7,114 bases of DNA from Planctomycetota bacterium (GTDB lineage: Bacteria > Planctomycetota > SZUA-567). Within the stretch, counting starts at the first letter, position 1. Every line of letters starts with the position of its first letter. The notes under the pieces were generated by a model, which made no database searches, was not told where the DNA came from, and saw nothing but the letters and a program-made list of their open reading frames with translations. The DNA is taken from the NCBI GenBank assembly GCA_020861125.1, contig JAJBSZ010000069.1, positions 1 to 7,114 on the forward strand, given 5' to 3'. Both the position numbers and the translations under genes were made by a program. Below are positions 1 to 6,601 of this stretch, one piece after another.

Positions 1-474
1 TTGCGGCTGAAGCGGGAGGCGAGCGGCAGCGGGGAATGTATTCTGGTGGCCGACGCTGCCGGGGCGGCGGCGGAGGTGGCGCGCCGCACCGGCCGGGTGC
101 TTCTCACCACCGGCGTCAAGGACCTGGCGGCTTTCACGGTTGTTCCCGAATATCGCCAACGGCTGTTTCTTCGCGTCCTGCCGGCGCCCGCATCGCTGCG
201 GGAATGCGCGCGGTTGGGCTTCCGCAGCAGCCACGTCATCGCCATGCAGGGGCCGTTTTCCCGCGAGCTCAACCGGGCCATCCTCACCAATTTCGCTATC
301 CACCTCCTGGTCACCAAGGACGGCGGCAGCGCCGGCGGCTTTCAGGAGAAATTGCTGGCGGCGGCCGATGCCGGCGTCGAAGTCGTGGTGATCGGCCGGC
401 CGCCGGAGCGGGATGGCTACCCCTTCGACGCGCTTCTGGCGGTGCTGGTGCGCGCCCTGGAGGGCAGGTCATGA
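1..474 (+). CDS. cbiJ: Cobalt-precorrin-6A reductase, C-terminal part (CbiJ/CobK family), cut by window start
   Basis: CbiJ reduces the macrocycle of cobalt-precorrin-6A, using a nicotinamide cofactor, in the middle of the anaerobic corrin pathway. The visible 157 codons carry family hallmarks: LLTTGVKDLAAF (about residues 34-45), MQGPFSRELNRAI (82-94) and LVTKDGGSAGGFQEK (103-117), the last being the strongly conserved C-terminal signature. Family members are about 250 residues long, so roughly the first 90-100 residues lie before the window. The TTG at base 1 is therefore most likely an internal Leu codon and not the start. The stop overlaps the next ATG (ATGA, 471-474), which places this gene in the same operon as cbiET. 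The aerobic homologue CobK does the equivalent reaction; the anaerobic name is preferred because a CbiK-type chelatase lies nearby. A fusion to another domain upstream cannot be excluded. Confidence 0.9.
   Translation: MRLKREASGSGECILVADAAGAAAEVARRTGRVLLTTGVKDLAAFTVVPEYRQRLFLRVLPAPASLRECARLGFRSSHVIAMQGPFSRELNRAILTNFAIHLLVTKDGGSAGGFQEKLLAAADAGVEVVVIGRPPERDGYPFDALLAVLVRALEGRS
459..464 (+). promoter_or_regulatory. Ribosome binding site of cbiET
   Basis: GGAGGG lies 6 bases before the ATG at 471, inside the last codons of cbiJ. It supports the start at 471, where the protein begins MKITLVGMGMGD, the usual start of a CbiE methyltransferase domain. The same frame is open much further upstream, but only as a shadow of cbiJ. 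Confidence 0.75.
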
Positions 475-1685
475 AGATAACCCTGGTCGGCATGGGCATG
501 GGCGATAGGAGCGGTCTCACCGCCGCCGCCACCGCTGCCCTGGCGGCGGCGGACGCCATCATTGGCGCCGGGCGCCTGGTGGCCGCCCTGCCGGCGGACT
601 GGCCGGGCGAACGGGTGATCGCAACCTGGCCGGAGGCGGTGGCGGCCAGCATCGACGCCAGTCCACAATGGCAACGGGTGTGCGTCGCCCTGAGTGGCGA
701 CGTCGGGTTTTACAGTGGCGCCCACCGCCTGCTGGATCTGCTGCACGGTCGCGAGGTCGACCTGCTGTGCGGCGTTTCCACCCCGCAGTACCTGGCCGCC
801 CGCCTGCGCCGGCCCTGGCAGGATTTCCACCTGGTCAGCGGCCACGGGCGGGAGTGCGATCCGCTGGCGGAGATCCTCAACCACCGCACGGTGCTGTTCC
901 TGACCGGCGGCGGCGGCGACCCGGCCTCCCTCGCCAATGCGTTTTGTGCGGCGGGATTGGACGGGGTGGCCATGACGGTGGCCGAGAATCTGGCGACGCC
1001 GGCGGAGCGCATCGTCACCGTCACCGCCCGCGAGTGTCAGGCCCTACGGTTCGCGCCGCTGTGCTCTGTTCTCGTGGACAACGACCGCACCTTCCGCCGC
1101 GCGGTCGTGGCTCCTGGAGTCGAGGACGAAGCCTTCTGCCGCGGCAGGGCGCCGATGACCAAGCGCGAGGTCCGGACCCTGGTTCTGTCCCTCCTCCAGC
1201 CGCGGCCGGACTCGGTGGTGTACGACATCGGCGCCGGCACCGGGTCGGTGGCGGTGGAGGTGTGCCTACTGGCGCGGCGCGGGCGCTGTTTCGCCATCGA
1301 ACGGGACGGCGCGGCGGTGGCTTTGCTGGAACAGAACCGCGAGCGTTTCGGCGTCTACAATTTACGGATCGTCCCGGGCGAAGCGCCCTCCGCCCTGGCT
1401 GGCCTGCCACCGCCCGACGCTGCCTTTATTGGCGGCAGCGGCGGGCAGTTTCGGGCGATAGTCGAGGCTCTGCTGGCGGCCAATCCCAGCGTCCGTCTGG
1501 TGGCCACCGCCATCAGTCTGGACACACTGGCCACGGCCGTCGCCACCTTGGAAGCGTTGGCGGTGCCCCGGCTGGAGGTGAGTCAGACGGCGGTGCACCG
1601 CACGGTGGTCCGCGGCGGCCACCGCATGCTGGCCGCCATGAATCCGGTGTTTCTCCTCAGCGGAGGCGGCGGCGATGGCAGATGA
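471..1685 (+). CDS. cbiET: Fused cobalt-precorrin-7 C5-methyltransferase / C15-methyltransferase-decarboxylase (CbiE-CbiT)
   Basis: This 404-residue protein joins two SAM-dependent enzymes that act in succession. The CbiE half (about 1-205) is a tetrapyrrole methylase with VGMGMGD at 6-12, LSGDVGFYSG at 74-83, LTGGGGDP at 144-151 and AENLATP from 171. It is expected to methylate C5 of cobalt-precorrin-6B. The CbiT half (about 215-404) starts around PMTKREVR (Met229) and is a Rossmann methyltransferase with YDIGAGTGS at 251-259 and DAAFIGGSGG at 316-325. It methylates C15 and decarboxylates the C12 acetate chain. Length and E-T order match CobL/CbiET fusions; in Salmonella the two are separate genes. 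The start at 471 has a good ribosome binding site and overlaps cbiJ by 4 bases. The 3' end overlaps cbiA by 11 bases, and the Gly-rich tail is partly a by-product of encoding the cbiA ribosome binding site. CobL of the aerobic pathway has the same architecture. Confidence 0.95.
   Translation: MKITLVGMGMGDRSGLTAAATAALAAADAIIGAGRLVAALPADWPGERVIATWPEAVAASIDASPQWQRVCVALSGDVGFYSGAHRLLDLLHGREVDLLCGVSTPQYLAARLRRPWQDFHLVSGHGRECDPLAEILNHRTVLFLTGGGGDPASLANAFCAAGLDGVAMTVAENLATPAERIVTVTARECQALRFAPLCSVLVDNDRTFRRAVVAPGVEDEAFCRGRAPMTKREVRTLVLSLLQPRPDSVVYDIGAGTGSVAVEVCLLARRGRCFAIERDGAAVALLEQNRERFGVYNLRIVPGEAPSALAGLPPPDAAFIGGSGGQFRAIVEALLAANPSVRLVATAISLDTLATAVATLEALAVPRLEVSQTAVHRTVVRGGHRMLAAMNPVFLLSGGGGDGR
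1662..1666 (+). promoter_or_regulatory. Ribosome binding site of cbiA
   Basis: GGAGG lies 8 bases before the ATG at 1675, within the 3' end of cbiET. The ATG sits 8 bases upstream of the cbiET stop, so ribosomes finishing cbiET are placed at this site. Confidence 0.7.
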
Positions 1686-3045
1686 CGTCCCGAGATTCCT
1701 GGTTGCCGCCCCCGCCAGCGGCTCGGGCAAGACCACCGTCTGCCTGGGGCTTCTCGGCGCCCTCCTCCACCGCGGGTGTCGGCCGGCTGCGTTTAAATGC
1801 GGGCCGGATTTTATCGACCCGCTCTACCATCGGGAAGTGTTGGGAATTCCGGGCCGCAACCTCGACGCCTTCCTCTCCCCTCCCCCCATCGTCCGCGGCC
1901 TGTTGCGTCACGGTGCCGAAGCCGCCGAGCTGGCGGTGGTGGAAGGGGTCATGGGCTACTACGATGGCGTCGGCGGGAGCGATCGCGCCAGCAGTTGGGA
2001 CATCGCCCGGATCACGGCGACGCCGACGGTGCTGGTGGTGCCGGCGCGGGGCGCGTCCCTGTCCCTGGCGGCGGCGGTACGGGGATTTGTCTCCTTCCGG
2101 CCCGACAGCCGAATTGCCGGCGTCATCCTCAACCGCTGCGGCGGCGGCCACGCCGAGCGGACGGCCCGCATGCTGGAGGCGGAAACGGGCATCCGGGTCT
2201 ATGGCTGGCTGCCGGACCTGCCCGAGGCCGCGCTGCCGCACCGGCACCTGGGTCTGGCCACGCCCGACGCGGTGGCCAATCTCCGGGAAAAAATTTGCCG
2301 GTTGGCGGAAACGGTGGAGGAGTCCGTGGATGTCGACGGCGTAGTGGCCCTGGCCGCCACCGCCCCGCCCCTGGCGGACCGGCTGCCCGATGTACGCCGT
2401 CCGGTGACGGCGGCGGTGCGCATCGCGGTGGCCCGGGATGCGGCTTTCCGTTTTTATTACGAGGAAAATCTGGAGCTCCTGCAGACCTGCGGCGCGGAAC
2501 TGGTATTTTTCAGCCCGCTGCGGGATCCGGCCCTGCCCGAGGCGATCGGTGGTCTGTACCTTGGCGGCGGCTTCCCGGAACTCTTCGCCCGGACGCTGGC
2601 CGAAAATGTCTCCATGCGGCAGAGCGTCCGCGCCGCCGTCGCCTCCGGCCTGCCGACCGTGGCCGAATGCGGCGGGTTTCTCTATCTGCAGCAGGAGCTG
2701 GCCGACAGCGACGGCACGGTGTTCCCGATGGTCGGCGCGGTGGCGGGAGTGAGCCGCAACGCCGGCCGGCTCACCCGCTTCGGCTACATTACCGTCACCG
2801 CGGATCGCGCCAGCCTCCTCTGCGCCGCAGGGGAAACGGTGCCGGCACACGAATTCCACCACTGGGACAGCACTGCCCCGGGCGATGCCTTCCAGGCCCG
2901 TCGCGCCGGTCGGGACGAGGCATGGCGCTGCATCGTCGCGGGCGACACCCTCCACGCCGGGTTTCCGCACCTGTATTTCTGGAGCCGGCCGGACCTGGCC
3001 CAGCGCTTCGTCGCTGCCGCCGGCGAGTTTTCGGGTGGCGGGTGA
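1675..3045 (+). CDS. cbiA: Cobyrinic acid a,c-diamide synthase, glutamine-hydrolysing
   Basis: CbiA uses ATP and glutamine to amidate the c and then the a side chains of cobyrinic acid. The 456-residue length is close to Salmonella CbiA (about 459). The N-terminal dethiobiotin-synthetase-like ATPase domain has the P-loop APASGSGKTT at 12-21, KCGPDFIDPLYH at 41-52 and VVEGVMGYYDG at 88-98. Asp45, Asp48, Glu90 and Asp97 fall at the same numbers as residues I recall as important in the Salmonella enzyme. RGASLSLAAAVRGF follows a P where some homologues have D. The C-terminal CobB/CobQ-type amidotransferase domain has LYLGGGFPE, the nucleophile Cys332 in AECGGFLYL, AHEFHHWDST, and probable catalytic His432 in GFPHLYFW. 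As in related enzymes there is no obvious third Glu of a classical triad. It overlaps cbiET by 11 bases and cbiB by one base. The archaeal relative CfbB acts on Ni-sirohydrochlorin, but the B12 context argues against that role. Confidence 0.95.
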   Translation: MADDVPRFLVAAPASGSGKTTVCLGLLGALLHRGCRPAAFKCGPDFIDPLYHREVLGIPGRNLDAFLSPPPIVRGLLRHGAEAAELAVVEGVMGYYDGVGGSDRASSWDIARITATPTVLVVPARGASLSLAAAVRGFVSFRPDSRIAGVILNRCGGGHAERTARMLEAETGIRVYGWLPDLPEAALPHRHLGLATPDAVANLREKICRLAETVEESVDVDGVVALAATAPPLADRLPDVRRPVTAAVRIAVARDAAFRFYYEENLELLQTCGAELVFFSPLRDPALPEAIGGLYLGGGFPELFARTLAENVSMRQSVRAAVASGLPTVAECGGFLYLQQELADSDGTVFPMVGAVAGVSRNAGRLTRFGYITVTADRASLLCAAGETVPAHEFHHWDSTAPGDAFQARRAGRDEAWRCIVAGDTLHAGFPHLYFWSRPDLAQRFVAAAGEFSGGG

Positions 3046-4031
3046 TGGCGGCGCTTCTCGTCCTGTCGGCCGCCTTTCTCCTGGACCTGTTGTGCGGCGA
3101 CCCGCGCTGGCTGCCGCATACCGTGGTGGCGATCGGCCGGTTGATTGAACGGGCCGAGGCCGGGCTGCGCCGGCTATTCCCCGCCACGCCGACCGGGGAA
3201 CGGCTGGCGGGAACGCTGGTGGTGCTGGTGGTGGTGAGCGTGTCGTGTCTGACGGTGACGGGCCTGAGGGCGGCGGCGGCCACCGTGCACCCCGGGGCGG
3301 CGCTGGCGGTGGAGGTTTTTTTCGGCTACCAGGCCCTGGCCACGACCAGCCTGCGGCAGGCGGCAGGCGCCGTGCTGGAGAGACTGCAGGCGGGCGATCT
3401 GGCCGGCGCCCGAACCATGCTGTCCCATATCGTCGGCCGGGACACCGCCGGGCTGGATGCCCCCGGCATCGTCCGGGCGACGGTGGAGACGGTGGCCGAG
3501 AACACCTCGGACGGGGTGCTGGCGCCGATGCTGTACCTCTCCCTCGGCGGAGCGCCGCTGGCCATTGTCTACAAGGCGATCAATACCATGGACAGCATGC
3601 TTGGTTACCGGAACGATACCTACCGCGATTTCGGCTGGGCGGCGGCGCGGCTGGACGACAGCGCCAACTTTCTGCCGGCCCGGATCACCGCCCTGTTGAT
3701 GATCCCGGCCGCCTGGATCTGCGGTCTGGACGGGCGCGGGGCGTGGCGGATCTTCCGCCGCGATCGGCACCGGCACACCAGCCCCAACGCCGGCCAGCCG
3801 GAAGCGGCCGGCGCCGGCGCCCTCGGCATCCAACTGGGCGGCCCGGCGGTGTATGGCGGCCGGCGGGTCGAGAAACCCACCCTCGGCGATGCCGTCCGCC
3901 CGGCCAGGCCGGACGCCATCCTGCGCGCCCTCCGTCTGATGCAGGCCACCGTCGGCCTCGGCTTTCTCCTCTGCTGTGCGGTGGCGCTGGCGCGGTGGCG
4001 GCTGGTGGCGGGAGGATGGCCATGGCGGTGA
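3045..4031 (+). CDS. cbiB: Adenosylcobinamide-phosphate synthase, membrane protein
   Basis: CbiB attaches the aminopropanol phosphate arm to adenosylcobyric acid in the cytoplasmic membrane, giving adenosylcobinamide phosphate. The 328-residue product carries the family signatures: LLDLLCGDPRWLPH at about 12-25, ENTSDGVLAPMLYLSLGG around 152-169, YKAINTMDSMLGYRNDTY at 176-193 and SPNAGQPEAAGAGALGIQLGG from 246. Hydrophobic segments suitable for membrane spans are seen near 2-17, 56-76, 84-97, 159-176, 205-222 and 304-318. The ATG at 3045 shares its A with the cbiA stop (TGATG). The upstream sequence is G-rich but lacks a clean GGAGG, so coupling to cbiA translation is probably important. The substrate arm comes from the next gene, cobD, an adjacency that fits their sequential roles. 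A T7 run at 3316-3322 is discussed in the findings. In the aerobic nomenclature this protein is called CobD, which should not be confused with the downstream gene. Confidence 0.95.
   Translation: MAALLVLSAAFLLDLLCGDPRWLPHTVVAIGRLIERAEAGLRRLFPATPTGERLAGTLVVLVVVSVSCLTVTGLRAAAATVHPGAALAVEVFFGYQALATTSLRQAAGAVLERLQAGDLAGARTMLSHIVGRDTAGLDAPGIVRATVETVAENTSDGVLAPMLYLSLGGAPLAIVYKAINTMDSMLGYRNDTYRDFGWAAARLDDSANFLPARITALLMIPAAWICGLDGRGAWRIFRRDRHRHTSPNAGQPEAAGAGALGIQLGGPAVYGGRRVEKPTLGDAVRPARPDAILRALRLMQATVGLGFLLCCAVALARWRLVAGGWPWR
4011..4015 (+). promoter_or_regulatory. Ribosome binding site that decides the cobD start
   Basis: GGAGG is immediately followed by ATG GCC ATG. It touches the ATG at 4016 with no spacing but stands 6 bases before the ATG at 4022. 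The second ATG is therefore the likely start, giving MAVIHGGDFYEY. It sits within the last codons of cbiB. Confidence 0.7.
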
Positions 4032-5080
4032 TCCACGGCGGCGATTTTTACGAATATCAACGGCGCCACGGCCGGCGGCCGCTGGATTTCTCCGCCAGCC
4101 TCAATCCCTACGGCCCGCCGCCCGCCGTCCTTCGGGCGGCGGCCGGGGCGGTCGCCGACACCGCCGTCTATCCGGCTCCGCAAAGCCGGGAGCTGCCCGA
4201 GGCCCTGTCCCGCCACACCGGGGTGGCTGCCGAGCGCCTGATGTGCGGCAACGGTGCGGTGGAAATCCTGTATCGGGTGGTGCTGGCCCGACGGCCGCGG
4301 CGGGCGCTGGTGGTCGTGCCCACCTTTGCCGAGTACGAACAGGCCCTGGCGACGGTGGGCTGCCGGGTGGACCACCACCTCCTCCTTCGGGAAAACGGCT
4401 TCCGCCTGGATAACGGAATCCTGGACCAGTTGCTGCCGGGGGTGGACATGCTGTTTTTCTGCCAGCCAAACAATCCGACCGGCGAGGTGGTGGCGCCGGA
4501 TCTGCTGGCGCGGATGCGGGAACGCTGCGCCGAGAACGGCACGCTCATCTTCGCGGATGAATGTTTTCTGCCGTTCGTGCCGGAGTCGGAGACGTACTCC
4601 CTGCGGCCGTGGCTGGAAAGTGGCCGGGGCTTGTTCCTCCTCGGCAGCTTCACCAAGCTCTACGGCATGGCAGGCCTGAGGCTCGGGTACGGCATGGGCG
4701 ATCCGGACTTGGTGCGGGCGATGGCCGACAGCGGGCCGCCGTGGAGCGTTTCCGGAATCGCCCAGGCGGCGGGGAAGACGGCGCTGGCGGAGACCGCCTT
4801 TGTGCGCCGTTCCCTGGACCGGCTGCGGGCAGACGGGCAGGAGCTGGCGGCCGCCCTGCGCCATCGCGGCTGCGCGGTCTGGGGCTCGCGGGCCAATTTT
4901 CTTTTTTTTCATTCTCCCGTGCCCGAGCTGGCGGAGCGGTTACTCGAGGCCGGGATCATGATCCGCGATTGCGCCTCCTTCCGCGGTCTGACGACCGGGT
5001 TTTACCGTGTGGCGGTGCGGACGCGGGGAGACAACGAGCGGTTGCTGCGCACCTTCGACACCATTATGGATGGGCACTGA
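4022..5080 (+). CDS. cobD: L-threonine-O-3-phosphate decarboxylase, PLP-dependent
   Basis: This enzyme decarboxylates L-threonine phosphate to (R)-1-amino-2-propanol phosphate, the linker between corrin ring and lower nucleotide loop. The 352-residue protein is a fold-type I PLP enzyme of the HisC-like group. It has IHGGDFYEY near the start, DFSASLNPYGPP, GNGAVEILYRV, QPNNPTGE from 148 (Asn151), ADECF with Asp179 expected to contact the PLP ring nitrogen, and SFTKLYGMAGLRLGYG from 209 with Lys212 as the likely Schiff-base lysine. Conserved arginines in YRVAVR (Arg329, Arg333) probably bind substrate carboxylate or phosphate. Salmonella CobD is about 364 residues with Lys216, a close match. 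No cysteine-rich C-terminal extension, such as some archaeal CobDs carry, is present. Histidinol-phosphate aminotransferase is the main alternative; the HGGD start and the cbiB/cbiP neighbours argue for CobD. It overlaps cbiB by 10 bases and cbiP by one. A T8 run at 4902-4909 is discussed in the findings. Confidence 0.9.
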   Translation: MAVIHGGDFYEYQRRHGRRPLDFSASLNPYGPPPAVLRAAAGAVADTAVYPAPQSRELPEALSRHTGVAAERLMCGNGAVEILYRVVLARRPRRALVVVPTFAEYEQALATVGCRVDHHLLLRENGFRLDNGILDQLLPGVDMLFFCQPNNPTGEVVAPDLLARMRERCAENGTLIFADECFLPFVPESETYSLRPWLESGRGLFLLGSFTKLYGMAGLRLGYGMGDPDLVRAMADSGPPWSVSGIAQAAGKTALAETAFVRRSLDRLRADGQELAAALRHRGCAVWGSRANFLFFHSPVPELAERLLEAGIMIRDCASFRGLTTGFYRVAVRTRGDNERLLRTFDTIMDGH

Positions 5081-6597
5081 TGGCCAAGGCAATCATGATT
5101 CAGGGCACGGCTTCCAGCGCCGGCAAGAGTTTTACCGCCACCGGTCTCTGCCGGATTTTCCGCCAGGACGGCTTCGCGGTGGCGCCGTTCAAAAGCCAGA
5201 ATATGGCCTTGAACAGTTTCATCACCCGCGATGGGTTGGAAATGGGTCGGGCCCAGGTGGTGCAGGCCGAGGCCGCCGGCGTCGAACCGTCGGTTCTGAT
5301 GAATCCCATCCTCCTGAAACCCACGGGCGACGCCACCAGCCAGGTGATCGTCGACGGCGAGGTCGCCGGCACCATGGCCGCGGCCGAGTACTATCGCCGT
5401 AAACGGGACCTCATGCCGGTGGTGCGACGGGCCTACGACGCCCTGGCGGCGGCGCATGACATCATCGTCATCGAAGGCGCGGGCAGTCCGGCCGAGATCA
5501 ACCTGCGGGAGGATGACCTCGTCAACATGGGCCTGGCCGCCATGGCGGACGCGCCGGTCCTGTTGGTCGGGGACATCGACCGGGGCGGCGTCTTCGCCAG
5601 CCTCTACGGCACGGTGGCGCTGGTGGCGGCGGAGGAGCGGCAGCGCATCCGGGGCCTGGTCATCAACAAGTTTCGCGGTGACGTGGACCTCCTCCGCCCG
5701 GGTTTGACCCAACTCGAGGCGCTGACCGGCGTCCCGGTGATCGGCGTGGTTCCCTGGCTTGGGGTTGACATCGACGACGAGGACAGCCTCTCCCCCCGTT
5801 TGTCGGCCGACGGTGGCACGGGAAAGCCGTTGACCGCGGCCGTCGTCCGGCTGCCGCGGCTGGCGAATTTCACCGACTTCAACCCGCTGGACCGGTCGCC
5901 GTTTTTCCGCCTGCGGTATGTGGCGTCGGTGGAGCAGCTTGGCGCCCCCGATCTGGTGATCTTGCCCGGCAGCAAAAACACCATGGCGGATCTCGCCTGG
6001 CTGCGGCAGAACGGACTGGAAGCGGCGGTGAAGGGACTGGCCCGGGCCGGTGTGCCGGTGGTGGGGATCTGCGGCGGCTTCCAGATGCTTGGCCGAACCC
6101 TGGCGGATCCAGACGGGGTGGAAGCCGGCGGCACCATGCGCGGCATGGAACTCCTGCCGATCCACACCCGGTTCACGGCCCGCAAAACCAGAACCCGGGT
6201 CACCGCCTCGGTGGCGGCGGTGGACGGCTTCTTTTCCGGTTTGGCGGGCGCCCGAGTCTACGGCTATGAAATCCACATGGGATGCAGCCAGTTGGAAGGC
6301 TCAGCCCAAGCTTTCTGCCGGCTGGACGGCGCCGCCGGCACGGTGGACGGCGCCGTGGTTGGCAATGTCCTCGGTACCTACCTGCACGGCCTGTTCGACA
6401 GCGGCACGGTGGTCACCCGTTTGGCCGAGCGGCTGCTGGCGGCGAAAGGGCTGGACCACCCCGTTGCGGCCACGGGGGATCAGCGCCAGCACCGCGAGCG
6501 CCAGTACGACCTCCTCGCCGCCGCCCTGCGGGAGTCCCTCGACCTCGACGCCATCTACCGGCTACTGCAACTGCCCGCACCGGGATCCCGCCAATAA
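5080..6597 (+). CDS. cbiP: Cobyric acid synthase, glutamine-hydrolysing
   Basis: CbiP (CobQ in aerobic naming) amidates the b, d, e and g side chains of adenosylcobyrinic acid a,c-diamide, using ATP and glutamine. The 505-residue length is typical. The N-terminal ATPase domain has QGTASSAGKS at 8-17, PFKSQNMALNSF from about 36, EMGRAQ, NPILLKPTGD, EGAGSPAEINL at 132-142 and GDIDRGGVFASLYGT from 164. The amidotransferase domain has DLVILPGSKNTMADLAWL, the nucleophile Cys331 in VGICGGFQMLG, YGYEIHMG, and the catalytic His436 in GTYLHGLFD. All expected residues are present. The ATG at 5080 overlaps the cobD stop by one base (TGATG). Only a weak GGATGGG precedes it, so translation is probably coupled to cobD. 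It is the last gene of the + strand series and ends in TAA, whereas the others end in TGA. No hairpin terminator follows; the opposing cbiK gene begins its stop codon 4 bases later. Confidence 0.97.
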   Translation: MAKAIMIQGTASSAGKSFTATGLCRIFRQDGFAVAPFKSQNMALNSFITRDGLEMGRAQVVQAEAAGVEPSVLMNPILLKPTGDATSQVIVDGEVAGTMAAAEYYRRKRDLMPVVRRAYDALAAAHDIIVIEGAGSPAEINLREDDLVNMGLAAMADAPVLLVGDIDRGGVFASLYGTVALVAAEERQRIRGLVINKFRGDVDLLRPGLTQLEALTGVPVIGVVPWLGVDIDDEDSLSPRLSADGGTGKPLTAAVVRLPRLANFTDFNPLDRSPFFRLRYVASVEQLGAPDLVILPGSKNTMADLAWLRQNGLEAAVKGLARAGVPVVGICGGFQMLGRTLADPDGVEAGGTMRGMELLPIHTRFTARKTRTRVTASVAAVDGFFSGLAGARVYGYEIHMGCSQLEGSAQAFCRLDGAAGTVDGAVVGNVLGTYLHGLFDSGTVVTRLAERLLAAKGLDHPVAATGDQRQHRERQYDLLAAALRESLDLDAIYRLLQLPAPGSRQ

Positions 6598-6601
6598 CCG
6601 G

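Noticed and set aside
1..3. TTG at base 1 as the start of a complete 157-residue gene
   Set aside because: The product lacks the N-terminal domain of CbiJ/CobK, and the window simply begins there. A Leu codon inside a longer gene is more likely.
904..918. GGC triplet repeat, one of several such runs in the window
   Set aside because: It encodes the conserved glycine loop TGGGGDP of the methyltransferase. Similar short runs reflect GC-rich codon use and not a repeat element.
1657..2970. Long reverse-strand open frame (437 codons) opposite cbiA, with similar ones at 3620-4912 and 5002-6276
   Set aside because: Their products are low-complexity and rich in Arg, Gly, Ala and Pro, with no recognisable motif, and they lie opposite clearly conserved genes. 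This is what stop-poor GC-rich DNA produces.
1675..3045. Reading cbiA as CfbB (Ni-sirohydrochlorin a,c-diamide synthase of coenzyme F430 synthesis)
   Set aside because: The families are homologous, but the surrounding genes are all for B12 and no other F430 gene is present.
4016..4018. ATG at 4016 as the cobD start
   Set aside because: It directly abuts the GGAGG at 4011-4015 with no spacing, whereas the ATG at 4022 has a normal 6-base spacing and gives the usual short N-terminus.
6581..6590. Perfect 10-base palindrome CGGGATCCCG just before the cbiP stop
   Set aside because: It has no loop and no T run after it, it is within coding sequence, and short GC palindromes are common here. It is not supported as a terminator or an operator.
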